A stretch of DNA of 5,504 nucleotides from Candidatus Dormiibacterota bacterium (GCA_003153215.1 PLXL01000166.1:8252-13755); one strand, 5' to 3'. Counted from the stretch's first letter, positions 1 through 5,100 are shown. Numbers and translations: made by a program. Notes: generated by a model from the letters alone, not told the origin.

Positions 1-1
1 C

Positions 2-1012
2 GAGGACGCCGCTCTTCCCCTCCGCCTCCCGGTACCTCCGGCGCTGCCGGGACGGGTCCTCCCCGAGTTCTCGGTCCCCTGCGTCGGAGCCTTCGACGAT
101 CCCGATTTCCGCTTCTCGATCGACTGGGACGGTGCCCGGACCCTCCTCTTCGCCTCCCCCGGGGTGGTCCGCCTGCAGAGCGAGACGCTCGCCGACGTCA
201 GCGACCGCTACCCGGAGATCCTGGTGGCGGCCGAGCCGCTGGCACCCCTCTCCGCCGTCCTCGATGGGGTCGTGGCCGTCCTCGACCCGTCCGGCTGCCC
301 CGATCTGGTCGCCCTGGGGGAGAGGATGGCCCTGGGAGCGGCGACCGAGCAGCGGCTTCCCGCCGTCTACCTGGCCATCGACCTCCTCCACCTCGGCGGC
401 AGGGCGACCATGGGGCTGGCCCTGGACCGGAGACTCGACCTGCTCCGGGGGCTCGCCCTTCCCGACCCGCGGATCCAGGTGCCCGATTGGGTCGCCGGTG
501 AGGGGGAGGCACTCGCGGAGGCCGCCGCCACGCGCCGCCTGCCCGCCCTCCTCGCCCGGCGCGGAAGCTCCCATTACCACCCGGGAGTGGCCTCGCCGGA
601 CCGCCTCCGCATCCCCCTACGCCACCGGGCCCACTGTCTCGTGGTCGGCGCCGACAGGGTGCTGGGGTCCACCCGCCGCCGCCGCCTCCAGCTGGCCGAG
701 TACCAGGGTTCGCGGCTCACGGAGGCGGGGACGGCGGAGATCGCCGAGACGTCTACGCTCTGGCGGTGGGCCGCGCCGGGCGGCCGGATGCGGGCCGCGC
801 TCATCGCCACCGTCGAATATCGAAGTCGCGGCGTGGATGGCCGGCTGCGGGGTGCCGAGGTCGTCACCCTGCGCGACGACATCGACCCGGCCTGGTGCAT
901 CCGCCGGGACCCGGTCCCTCCGCCACCCAGCCGGCCGGTTCCGGCTCGGGGCTTCCGCCCCACCGTCCTGACCGGCCTCCCCATTGAGGTGTCACCGACC
1001 GCGATCCGGTGA
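2..1012 (+). CDS. Degenerate ATP-dependent DNA ligase-like protein (5' partial), predicted catalytically inactive
   Basis: The frame is open from base 2 with no ATG, GTG or TTG before base 164. The sequence before 164 already matches the ligase N-terminus, so the true start lies upstream and the GTG at 164 is internal. Numbering codons from base 2, the FDDPD...WDGAR block (31-46) aligns with ligase motif I, but the active-site lysine is Asp41. The YPEI block (70-73) follows motif Ia. Motif III reads LDGV (87-90) where ligases have DGE. Motif IIIa, IDLLHLGGR (126-134), is well kept. In motif IV the EG..AK positions are Pro181-Ala182 and Arg186, followed by a recognisable S.Y.PG segment (190-195). 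Motif V KxK is Arg203-Ile-Pro205. Residues 263-300 resemble the OB-fold, ending LRDDIDPAWC. The visible 336 codons are close to a stand-alone LigC-type ligase or the ligase domain of LigD. There is no frameshift or internal stop. Ligation is therefore unlikely; a structural, DNA-binding or partner role is inferred. A decaying gene is the alternative. Confidence 0.83.
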   Translation, partial: EDAALPLRLPVPPALPGRVLPEFSVPCVGAFDDPDFRFSIDWDGARTLLFASPGVVRLQSETLADVSDRYPEILVAAEPLAPLSAVLDGVVAVLDPSGCPDLVALGERMALGAATEQRLPAVYLAIDLLHLGGRATMGLALDRRLDLLRGLALPDPRIQVPDWVAGEGEALAEAAATRRLPALLARRGSSHYHPGVASPDRLRIPLRHRAHCLVVGADRVLGSTRRRRLQLAEYQGSRLTEAGTAEIAETSTLWRWAAPGGRMRAALIATVEYRSRGVDGRLRGAEVVTLRDDIDPAWCIRRDPVPPPPSRPVPARGFRPTVLTGLPIEVSPTAIR

Positions 1013-1029
1013 GGTGAACGCCGGGCCTG

Positions 1030-1038
1030 TGCGATGAT
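1030..1038 (+). promoter_or_regulatory. Possible extended -10 promoter element upstream of the guanidino hydrolase
   Basis: TGC followed by GATGAT fits the extended -10 pattern TGn plus a hexamer, although the hexamer starts with G instead of T. It would start transcription near 1045 and give a leader of about 60 bases. No convincing -35 is seen. An inverted repeat, CGATG (1032-1036) and CATCG (1044-1048), overlaps the element, and a perfect 10-base palindrome GGGAGCTCCC lies at 1055-1064 in the leader. A TTGACG at 1050-1055 has no -10 partner at the right distance. This is weak evidence only. Confidence 0.3.
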
Positions 1039-1104
1039 CGGGGCATCGGTTGACGGGAGCTCCCCGCCCTGGCGCGATCGGCCCGTCCCGACGAGGCATC
1101 GACG

Positions 1105-1929
1105 ATGCCGATTCTCATGTGCCCACCCACCCACTTCGGGGTGGTCTACGAGATCAATCCCTGGATGCATGTCGCGAGCCCCGTCGACCCCCGTCGGGCC
1201 GCGGACCAATGGGCGGCGCTGCGCGCCACCTATCGAGACCTCGGCGTCGAGGTCGTGATCGCCGACCCCGTGCCCGGGCTCCCCGACATGGTCTTCACGG
1301 CCAACGCCGGGGTGACCTGGGGCGCCCGCATGGTGCTCAGCCGATTCCGCCATGCTGAGAGGCAGGGAGAGGAGGTGCACTGGCGGGGGCTCTTCGCGGC
1401 CCGGGGGATGCCGGTCCTCGACACCGAAGGCATCCCCTTCGAGGGAGCAGGCGACGCCCTCTTCGTCGGGGACACCCTGGTCTGCGGCCACGGCTTCCGC
1501 ACCGACCGGTCCGCCATCCCCCTGGTCGCCAGCGCCCTAGGCGTCGACGTGGTGGAGCTGGAGCTGGTCGACCCGCGCTACTACCACCTCGACACCTGCT
1601 TCTGCCCCCTCGACGCCGGCACCATCCTCTTTGCCCCGTCGGCCTTCTCACCCGATTCGCGGGAGAGGGTGCGGCGTCTCGCCAGGCGGGTCATCGAGGT
1701 CCCCGACCACATCGCCGCCGGCTTCGCCTGCAACGCCATGCCGGTCGGCGACGTGGTCGTCTCCTCCGAGGCCGTGGAGGGGCTGAGCGGCCAGCTCCGG
1801 GAGGCGGGCTACCGGGCCCTGGGGCTCCCCATGGGCGAGTTCATGAAGTCGGGGGGCGGCGTGCGCTGCCTCTCCCTCCCCGTCCCCCAGATCCGAGGGG
1901 GTGCGGGTTCGACAGAGCCGGCCGGCTGA
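1105..1929 (+). CDS. Dimethylargininase / arginine dihydrolase-type guanidino hydrolase
   Basis: This 274-residue protein belongs to the guanidino-group-modifying (amidinotransferase, pentein-fold) superfamily. These enzymes attack the guanidinium carbon of arginine or methylarginine with a cysteine nucleophile, in the cytoplasm. Visible landmarks are MCPPTHF (5-11), INPWM with Asn18 (17-21), PDMVFTANAG with Asp61 and Asn67 (60-69), FEGAGD with Glu113 and Asp117 (112-117), Arg132, YHLDTCFCPL with His161 (160-169), and SGGGVRCL with the nucleophile Cys255 (249-256). The catalytic set is complete and the length is normal for single-domain members. The ATG at 1105 has GAGG at 1093-1096, eight bases upstream, and gives the family's expected N-terminus. 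Dimethylargininase (methylarginine to citrulline plus methylamine) is the usual label. The Asn at the FTAN position also fits arginine dihydrolases (arginine to ornithine, ammonia and CO2). The substrate cannot be settled from the sequence. No arginine-pathway partner is visible in the window. Confidence 0.92.
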   Translation: MPILMCPPTHFGVVYEINPWMHVASPVDPRRAADQWAALRATYRDLGVEVVIADPVPGLPDMVFTANAGVTWGARMVLSRFRHAERQGEEVHWRGLFAARGMPVLDTEGIPFEGAGDALFVGDTLVCGHGFRTDRSAIPLVASALGVDVVELELVDPRYYHLDTCFCPLDAGTILFAPSAFSPDSRERVRRLARRVIEVPDHIAAGFACNAMPVGDVVVSSEAVEGLSGQLREAGYRALGLPMGEFMKSGGGVRCLSLPVPQIRGGAGSTEPAG

Positions 1930-1943
1930 CGGCGCGTAGCCGG
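1922..1943. terminator. Hairpin at the end of the guanidino hydrolase gene
   Basis: CCGGCT (1922-1927) and AGCCGG (1938-1943) form a perfect 6-base-pair stem with a 10-base loop. The first arm overlaps the hydrolase stop codon. There is no following T-run, so classical intrinsic termination is doubtful. In GC-rich genomes such hairpins between convergent genes often act as weak terminators or 3'-end stabilisers. Confidence 0.35.
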
Positions 1944-1949
1944 ACGGAG

Positions 1950-1973
1950 CTGTGCAGAAACCTGTGCAGAAAC
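1950..1973. repeat. Perfect tandem duplication of a 12-base unit
   Basis: CTGTGCAGAAAC occurs twice head to tail (1950-1961 and 1962-1973). It is followed by CTGGGCGAAAGC (1974-1985), which matches the unit at 8 of 12 positions. The repeat lies in the 85-base convergent gap between the hydrolase and the lytic transglycosylase, outside both coding regions. Confidence 0.8.
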
Positions 1974-1974
1974 C

Positions 1975-1997
1975 TGGGCGAAAGCTGCCCGGCGAGA
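1975..1997. terminator. GC-rich hairpin downstream of the lytic transglycosylase gene
   Basis: On the plus strand, CTGGGC and GCCCGG flank the loop GAAAGCT, giving about 6 pairs including one T-G wobble. On the minus strand this lies about 20 bases after the transglycosylase stop and is followed by a short TTT within AGGTTTCTG. It is a candidate weak terminator for the minus-strand gene. Edges are approximate. Confidence 0.35.
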
Positions 1998-2014
1998 GGC
2001 TCTGACCGGTCCGG

Positions 2015-2812
2015 CTAGTCCGACGCCACCAGGTCGAGGACCGCGCGCTGGTACTGCTGGGTGTCGAGGAAGAGCCCGTGCTCGGCGATGCTGGCGTCGC
2101 CCTGGTAATAGGCGGCGAGCGCCTGGGCGGTGTCGCCCCCATGCATCCAGATGAGGTGGCCCAGCAGGAGGGTGCCGGCGGTCACGTTGTCCTCGGCGGT
2201 GCGCAGGTTCAGGGCCCGGTGGGCCAGGAACTGGGAGACCCACTCGCCGGTGTACGGCTCGACCTGCATCAGACCCACGGCTCCGGTGGGTGACGCCAGA
2301 TCCTGCCGCCATCCGGACTCCATCCACGCCACCGCCTTGACCAGTCCCGGCTCCACCTCGGCCTGCTGGGCGACGTGGGTGAGCAGGGCGTTGACCCGGA
2401 CCAGGCGTCCTGGCACCTGGATCTGAGCGCCCGCCGGGAGCATGGCGTTGACGTTCAGCCCGTTGGCGCGGGCCAGTGCCGTCGGGTCGACGCCGTAGCG
2501 CCGGGAGATGGTCCAGAGGGTCTCGCCCGCGGTCACCGCGCAGGTGTCGAGGTCCTGGCTGCCCGCGACATAAGAGGGCAGGCTGCGCGAGGGGTCTGGG
2601 ATCTCGAGCAGCTGCCCGACGCGGAGCGGGCCGGGAGCGCCCAGCTGGTTGGCGTCGACGATGGCCTGGACCGAGGAGCCATGGCGCAGGGCGATCCCAG
2701 TCAGGGTGTCGCCGGGCCGCACCACATACGTCGAGGCCATCACGGCGGTGGGGGCGGCAGCGATGGCTGTCGCACCGAGCGCTGCCAGGGCGAACCGAGA
2801 GCGTGGGGGCAT
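2015..2812 (-). CDS. Secreted lytic transglycosylase with two N-terminal LysM domains
   Basis: This 265-residue peptidoglycan-cleaving enzyme is predicted to act outside the membrane. Residues 1-26 form a signal peptide: PPRSR basic start, Ala-rich core, and a likely cut after AVMA. LysM domain 1 is at about 28-72 (VRPGDTL to LLEIP) and LysM 2 at about 91-134 (VTAGETLW to IQVP); both should bind GlcNAc-containing glycan. The SLT (lysozyme-like) domain covers about 140-265. Its catalytic glutamate is Glu165 in ESGW (codon at 2318-2320), followed by the family motif S.TGAVGLMQV (174-184) and AYYQG (234-238). The order LysM-LysM-SLT is the reverse of MltD, where the LysM repeats are C-terminal. 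The ATG at 2812 has AGGA at 2820-2823 with a 7-base spacer and gives a clean signal peptide. The gene is monocistronic: it converges with the hydrolase and diverges from the small membrane protein. Likely roles are cell-wall remodelling, growth or separation. Confidence 0.95.
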   Translation of the reverse strand: MPPRSRFALAALGATAIAAAPTAVMASTYVVRPGDTLTGIALRHGSSVQAIVDANQLGAPGPLRVGQLLEIPDPSRSLPSYVAGSQDLDTCAVTAGETLWTISRRYGVDPTALARANGLNVNAMLPAGAQIQVPGRLVRVNALLTHVAQQAEVEPGLVKAVAWMESGWRQDLASPTGAVGLMQVEPYTGEWVSQFLAHRALNLRTAEDNVTAGTLLLGHLIWMHGGDTAQALAAYYQGDASIAEHGLFLDTQQYQRAVLDLVASD

Positions 2813-2876
2813 CAGGATTTCCTGCTAGGACGTTGGGTAGGACCGATGGGGGACTGCACCCCGCTCTTCGCGGTGC
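2813..2876 (-). promoter_or_regulatory. 5' leader of the lytic transglycosylase mRNA with end stem-loop and structured SD
   Basis: The leader runs from the predicted +1 G (near 2876) to the ATG, about 64 bases. Its first 21 bases fold as GCACC-GC, loop GAAGA, GC-GGTGC with a two-base bulge, so the stem would sit at the very 5' end of the transcript. At the other end the Shine-Dalgarno AGGA (2820-2823) can pair with TCCT upstream (2827-2830) or TCCT downstream (2814-2817), so it may be partly masked. I do not recognise a named riboswitch here; in particular the c-di-AMP (ydaO) element is too long for this leader. Confidence 0.45.
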
Positions 2877-2882
2877 GATCTG

Positions 2883-2911
2883 AGAGTATGCGCCTGCAAC
2901 GATCCGGTCAA
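2883..2911 (-). promoter_or_regulatory. Sigma-70-type promoter of the lytic transglycosylase gene
   Basis: On the minus strand a -35 box TTGACC (2911-2906) is followed by exactly 17 bases and a -10 box TACTCT (2888-2883). The -35 matches TTGACA at 5 of 6 positions and the -10 matches TATAAT at 3 of 6, including the important TA...T. The predicted start site is near 2876. This is the best core promoter in the window, and its spacing is optimal. Confidence 0.72.
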
Positions 2912-3017
2912 CCGACGTTCCAGGTTTGTTGCACATTGTCACGAAACAACCCCCGATGTGACGGGCGCTCGCCCCTCCCGGCCGCTGACGGGGGTTGCCT
3001 GTCCGATCGGTACCTGG

Positions 3018-3026
3018 TGGTACGCT
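3018..3026 (+). promoter_or_regulatory. Extended -10 promoter immediately before the small membrane protein
   Basis: TGG followed by TACGCT matches the extended -10 form TGnTAnnnT. Only 10 bases (3027-3036) separate it from the ATG at 3037. Initiation 6-7 bases downstream would therefore fall about 3-4 bases before, or at, the start codon, giving a leaderless or near-leaderless mRNA. A TTGCCT at 2995-3000 is 20 bases away, too far for a good -35. An extended -10 can work without one. Confidence 0.5.
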
Positions 3027-3036
3027 GGGTGGCGTC

Positions 3037-3390
3037 ATGCCGGTGCCGCGCGAGCCGCGCCTCAGCCTTGCGAGCCCTCTCCGCGGGGCCATCGTCGGCG
3101 CGCTCCTCGGTCTCGGGACCTTTGTCGTGGTGGCGCTGATGTGGCGTGCCGGCGCGACCCACGCGGCCGCCACCACGGCCGACTACGCGCTCTTCGTCTC
3201 CCTCTTCTGTCTCGCGCTCACCGTCGTCTTCGGCCAACCGCCGCGCCGTCGCCGGGCGCGCGTGCCGATCAACCGGGCCGTCCCGCATGAGTGGTGGCCG
3301 CGGGAGACCGAGTCGGTGCAGATGTTTGCGGCCTGCGTCGGAGCTCCGCTGATCGTCGGCGTCGGCGCCGCGATGCTGCTCTTCCACTGA
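3037..3390 (+). CDS. Small three-helix membrane protein, function unknown
   Basis: This 117-residue protein has three predicted membrane segments: about 16-36 (LRGAIVGALLGLG to ALMW), 50-66 (YALFVSLFCLALTVVFG) and 94-116 (VQMFAACVGAPLIVGVGAAM region). Between the second and third helix is a very basic stretch, PPRRRRARVP (68-77), then a WW-containing loop. By the positive-inside rule the N-terminus and the basic loop face the cytoplasm and the C-terminus faces out. I recognise no enzyme motif or named family. The ATG at 3037 is preferred over the in-frame TTG at 2995, because the extended -10 at 3018-3026 lies between them and would start transcription after 2995. No Shine-Dalgarno precedes 3037, which fits a leaderless message. 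It diverges from the lytic transglycosylase, but each has its own promoter, so a shared function is not implied. Confidence 0.7.
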   Translation: MPVPREPRLSLASPLRGAIVGALLGLGTFVVVALMWRAGATHAAATTADYALFVSLFCLALTVVFGQPPRRRRARVPINRAVPHEWWPRETESVQMFAACVGAPLIVGVGAAMLLFH

Positions 3391-3395
3391 CGGCA

Positions 3396-3408
3396 CCGCC
3401 GCAGGCGG
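3396..3408. terminator. Short GC hairpin after the small membrane protein gene
   Basis: CCGCC (3396-3400), loop GCA, GGCGG (3404-3408) begins five bases after the stop codon. A 10-base perfect palindrome GGCCGCGGCC follows at 3412-3421. Neither has a T-run, so these are only possible termination or pausing structures. Confidence 0.3.
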
Positions 3409-3497
3409 CGTGGCCGCGGCCCCGCCCTCGATGGGCCGGCCAGAGAGGTCAGTGCAGCTGTGCGACCGTTTCGCCATCTCTCCCTCCGCGCCGGCGG

Positions 3498-3506
3498 TGA
3501 TAGTCT
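3498..3506 (+). promoter_or_regulatory. Extended -10 promoter of the HAD phosphatase gene
   Basis: TGA followed by TAGTCT matches TGnTAnnnT. Initiation near 3513 would give a leader of about 26 bases that contains GGAG at 3526-3529, nine bases before the ATG at 3539. No clear -35 is seen. The site supports 3539 as the start over the longer frame that opens at 3410, because transcription would begin inside that longer frame. Confidence 0.5.
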
Positions 3507-3538
3507 CGCTCTCCGGGGACGACCCGGAGCCTCACACC

Positions 3539-4258
3539 ATGGCCGCCCACCCCACCTCACCCCGCCCCCATCAGCTCGCCGTCGACGCCGTCGTCTTCGA
3601 CTTCGACGGCACCCTCGTGGCCAGCCGGTTCGTCGACCAGGCCGCGGTCGCCGAGTTGATCGCCTCGGACCCCGCCGCCGCCGCCGGGGTCGAGACCTTC
3701 TGGCGCCATGAGGGCGAGCCACTCGTGAGCCGCATCGAGCTTGCCTGGCCGGGCCGGACCTCGGAGATCCTGCCACTCTTTGAGCGCCCGGAGGCGCCCC
3801 GCCGCTTCCCGGGGATCACCACGCTCCTCAGGAAGCTGGACCGGGAGGGACTGCTCATGGCGGTGGTCTCCTCGCGCCGCCTCACCGCCCTCGAACAGGG
3901 TCTGGGTGCCACCGACCTCCGTCGCCACTTCCCGGTCGTGATCGGGTTGGAGGATGTCACCCAGCCCAAGCCCAGCCCCGAAGGGCTGCTCCTGGCACTC
4001 GGGCGGCTCGGCGTCGCCCCGACACAGGCCGTCTTCGTGGGCGACAGCGACCACGACGTTGAGGCGGGCCGGCGAGCCGGCGTCACCGTCTGGAGGGCGG
4101 TCTGGGGCCTGCCCGCCGCCTCTCCGGCTCCGGTCCACCCCAACGGGACCCTCCTCCTCCGCCGGCCGGCGGAGGTCGGCGAGCGCCTGGAGACGCTGAC
4201 ACGCGCGGGCCAGGGTCGCCGCCACGCCGCCGCTCAGCCACCCGATCGCCGAGGCTGA
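3539..4258 (+). CDS. HAD-superfamily hydrolase (phosphoglycolate phosphatase / PpaX-like)
   Basis: This 239-residue cytoplasmic phosphatase of the haloacid dehalogenase superfamily uses Mg2+ and an aspartyl-phosphate intermediate. Motif I is DFDGTL (21-26), with nucleophile Asp21 and acid/base Asp23. Motif II is VVSSR (109-113). Motif III lysine is Lys144 in PKPSPE (143-148). Motif IV is GDSDHDVEAG (168-177), with Asp169 and Asp173 as likely metal ligands. Residues 30-90 would form a small helical (C1-type) cap. This architecture suits phosphoglycolate phosphatase, pyrophosphatase PpaX or beta-phosphoglucomutase relatives; the substrate cannot be read from the sequence. The C-terminal tail (about 222-239, rich in R, A, P and Q) is outside the fold. 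The ATG at 3539 has GGAG nine bases upstream and lies just before the first beta-strand. The gene has its own promoter-like element and converges with the methyltransferase. Confidence 0.92.
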   Translation: MAAHPTSPRPHQLAVDAVVFDFDGTLVASRFVDQAAVAELIASDPAAAAGVETFWRHEGEPLVSRIELAWPGRTSEILPLFERPEAPRRFPGITTLLRKLDREGLLMAVVSSRRLTALEQGLGATDLRRHFPVVIGLEDVTQPKPSPEGLLLALGRLGVAPTQAVFVGDSDHDVEAGRRAGVTVWRAVWGLPAASPAPVHPNGTLLLRRPAEVGERLETLTRAGQGRRHAAAQPPDRRG

Positions 4259-4287
4259 CCGGGACGGGCTGCTGATCCGTCTCAGCC
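4253..4287. terminator. Bidirectional hairpin spanning both convergent stop codons
   Basis: GGCTGA (4253-4258) pairs with TCAGCC (4282-4287), and GACGG (4263-4267) pairs with CCGTC (4277-4281). This gives 11 pairs in two blocks, separated by a four-base bulge (4259-4262), with a nine-base loop. The outer stem contains the TGA of the HAD gene on the plus strand and the TGA of the methyltransferase on the minus strand. The hairpin reads similarly on both strands and there is no T-run. It is a plausible shared terminator or 3'-end stabiliser, but function is inferred. Confidence 0.5.
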
Positions 4288-5091
4288 GCGGGCGAGGATC
4301 TCGCCGCCGACGACGATGAAGACGGCGTCGGGGAGCGCTCCCCAGGCCCGCCAGCCGGCGGCGACCTCCTCCAGCTCCGCGGCGGTCGCGATCCCGTACT
4401 CGACCGCCTGCTGGCCGAATGCCGACGAGGTCGTCCGCTCGGCCCACAGCTCCGACCACCAGCCCCGATCTTTCGGGGTGGCGAATGTCCAGTTGGAGGT
4501 GGAGAAGGCGATCTCCTGGAAGCCTGCCTCCCGGGCCCAGCGCAGCAGCCGGCGGCCGGCGTCCGCCTCGGCGCCGTTGCGTCGCGTCACCGCCAGGTAG
4601 AGCTCGCGCCAGCGATCGAGCAGGGAGTCCGGCGGCGACCACACCATGGCCGAGTAGTCGCCGTCCCGCGCCGCCACCACGCCCCCTGGGCGCACCAGCC
4701 GGCGCATCTCGGTCAGCGCGCCCACCGGGTCGCGCAGGTGCTGGAGCACCTGGTGCGCGTGGACCACGTCGAAGGACCCGGCGGCGAGCCCAGCGGAGCG
4801 GAAGTCGCCCACGGTGAAGCTGACGTTTGTGGCCCCCACCTTGCGGGCGTGCGCCTCCGCCTCGGCGACCACCTCCGCGGAGACGTCGACGGCCAGCACC
4901 TCACCGGGAGCGACCCGCGCCGCCAGGTCGGCGGTCAGAGTTCCCGGCCCGCATCCGACGTCGAGGAGGCTCATCCCGGCCCGGAGGTGGGGGAGCAGGT
5001 ACGCCGCCGAGTTCTCCGCCGTCCGCCACCGGTGGGAACGCAGAACCGCGTCCTGGTGGCCGTGGGTGTAGCTGTCTGCGTTGGAGCCCAT
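4282..5091 (-). CDS. Class I SAM-dependent methyltransferase
   Basis: This 269-residue soluble methyltransferase has a Rossmann-like SAM-binding domain in its first 145 residues. Motif I is LLDVGCGPGTL (42-52), the acidic ribose-binding residue is Asp69 in LAVDVS (66-71), and the adenine-side acid is Asp96 in VGDF (94-97). Motif post-II is FDVVHAHQVLQHLRDP (107-122), and LVRPGG (132-137) is the usual motif III. The start, YTHGHQDAVLRSH (8-20) followed by WRTAENSAAYLLP, is characteristic of a UbiE-like subgroup common in Actinomycetota, which supports the ATG at 5091. Residues 150-269 form a variable domain rich in Trp, likely the acceptor-binding part; the acceptor is unknown. The gene starts 65 bases after the HRDC gene on the same strand, without a clear Shine-Dalgarno. 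It could be co-transcribed or have its own leaderless promoter. Confidence 0.94.
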   Translation of the reverse strand: MGSNADSYTHGHQDAVLRSHRWRTAENSAAYLLPHLRAGMSLLDVGCGPGTLTADLAARVAPGEVLAVDVSAEVVAEAEAHARKVGATNVSFTVGDFRSAGLAAGSFDVVHAHQVLQHLRDPVGALTEMRRLVRPGGVVAARDGDYSAMVWSPPDSLLDRWRELYLAVTRRNGAEADAGRRLLRWAREAGFQEIAFSTSNWTFATPKDRGWWSELWAERTTSSAFGQQAVEYGIATAAELEEVAAGWRAWGALPDAVFIVVGGEILARG

Positions 5092-5100
5092 CGCCGCGTG

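Noticed and set aside
132..971. Long plus-strand open frame in another phase over the ligase-like gene
   Set aside because: Its translation is low-complexity, rich in P, S, R and G, with no domain. The overlapping frame at 2-1012 shows ligase homology, so this is a GC-rich shadow.
1050..1078. TTGACG as a -35 for the guanidino hydrolase
   Set aside because: At 16-18 bases downstream the sequence is GC-rich (CGCGAT region) with no -10-like hexamer.
574..1491. 305-residue minus-strand open frame crossing the ligase-like gene and the guanidino hydrolase
   Set aside because: It runs antisense to two genes with recognisable motifs, including the intergenic gap, and resembles no family. Long antisense frames are common at this base composition.
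2813..2882. c-di-AMP (ydaO) riboswitch before a cell-wall hydrolase
   Set aside because: This riboswitch often precedes such genes in GC-rich Gram-positives. The predicted leader is only about 64 bases and I cannot find its conserved blocks.
2995..3036. TTG start for the small membrane protein, 14 residues earlier
   Set aside because: It lies upstream of the likely transcription start, lacks a normally spaced ribosome site and adds a Gly-rich segment with no helix. It is not fully excluded if another promoter exists.
1809..3176. 455-residue minus-strand open frame over the transglycosylase
   Set aside because: It spans the convergent gap, the transglycosylase gene in the wrong phase and the divergent promoter region. 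The composition is R, P and G rich without motifs.
3410..3538. Longer start for the HAD phosphatase, adding 43 residues
   Set aside because: The extension is not part of the HAD fold. It contains the predicted promoter at 3498-3506 and has no Shine-Dalgarno at 3410, whereas 3539 has one.
3557..4642. 361-residue minus-strand open frame over the HAD gene and part of the methyltransferase
   Set aside because: It is antisense to a HAD gene with all four motifs and out of phase with the methyltransferase, with no recognisable domain.
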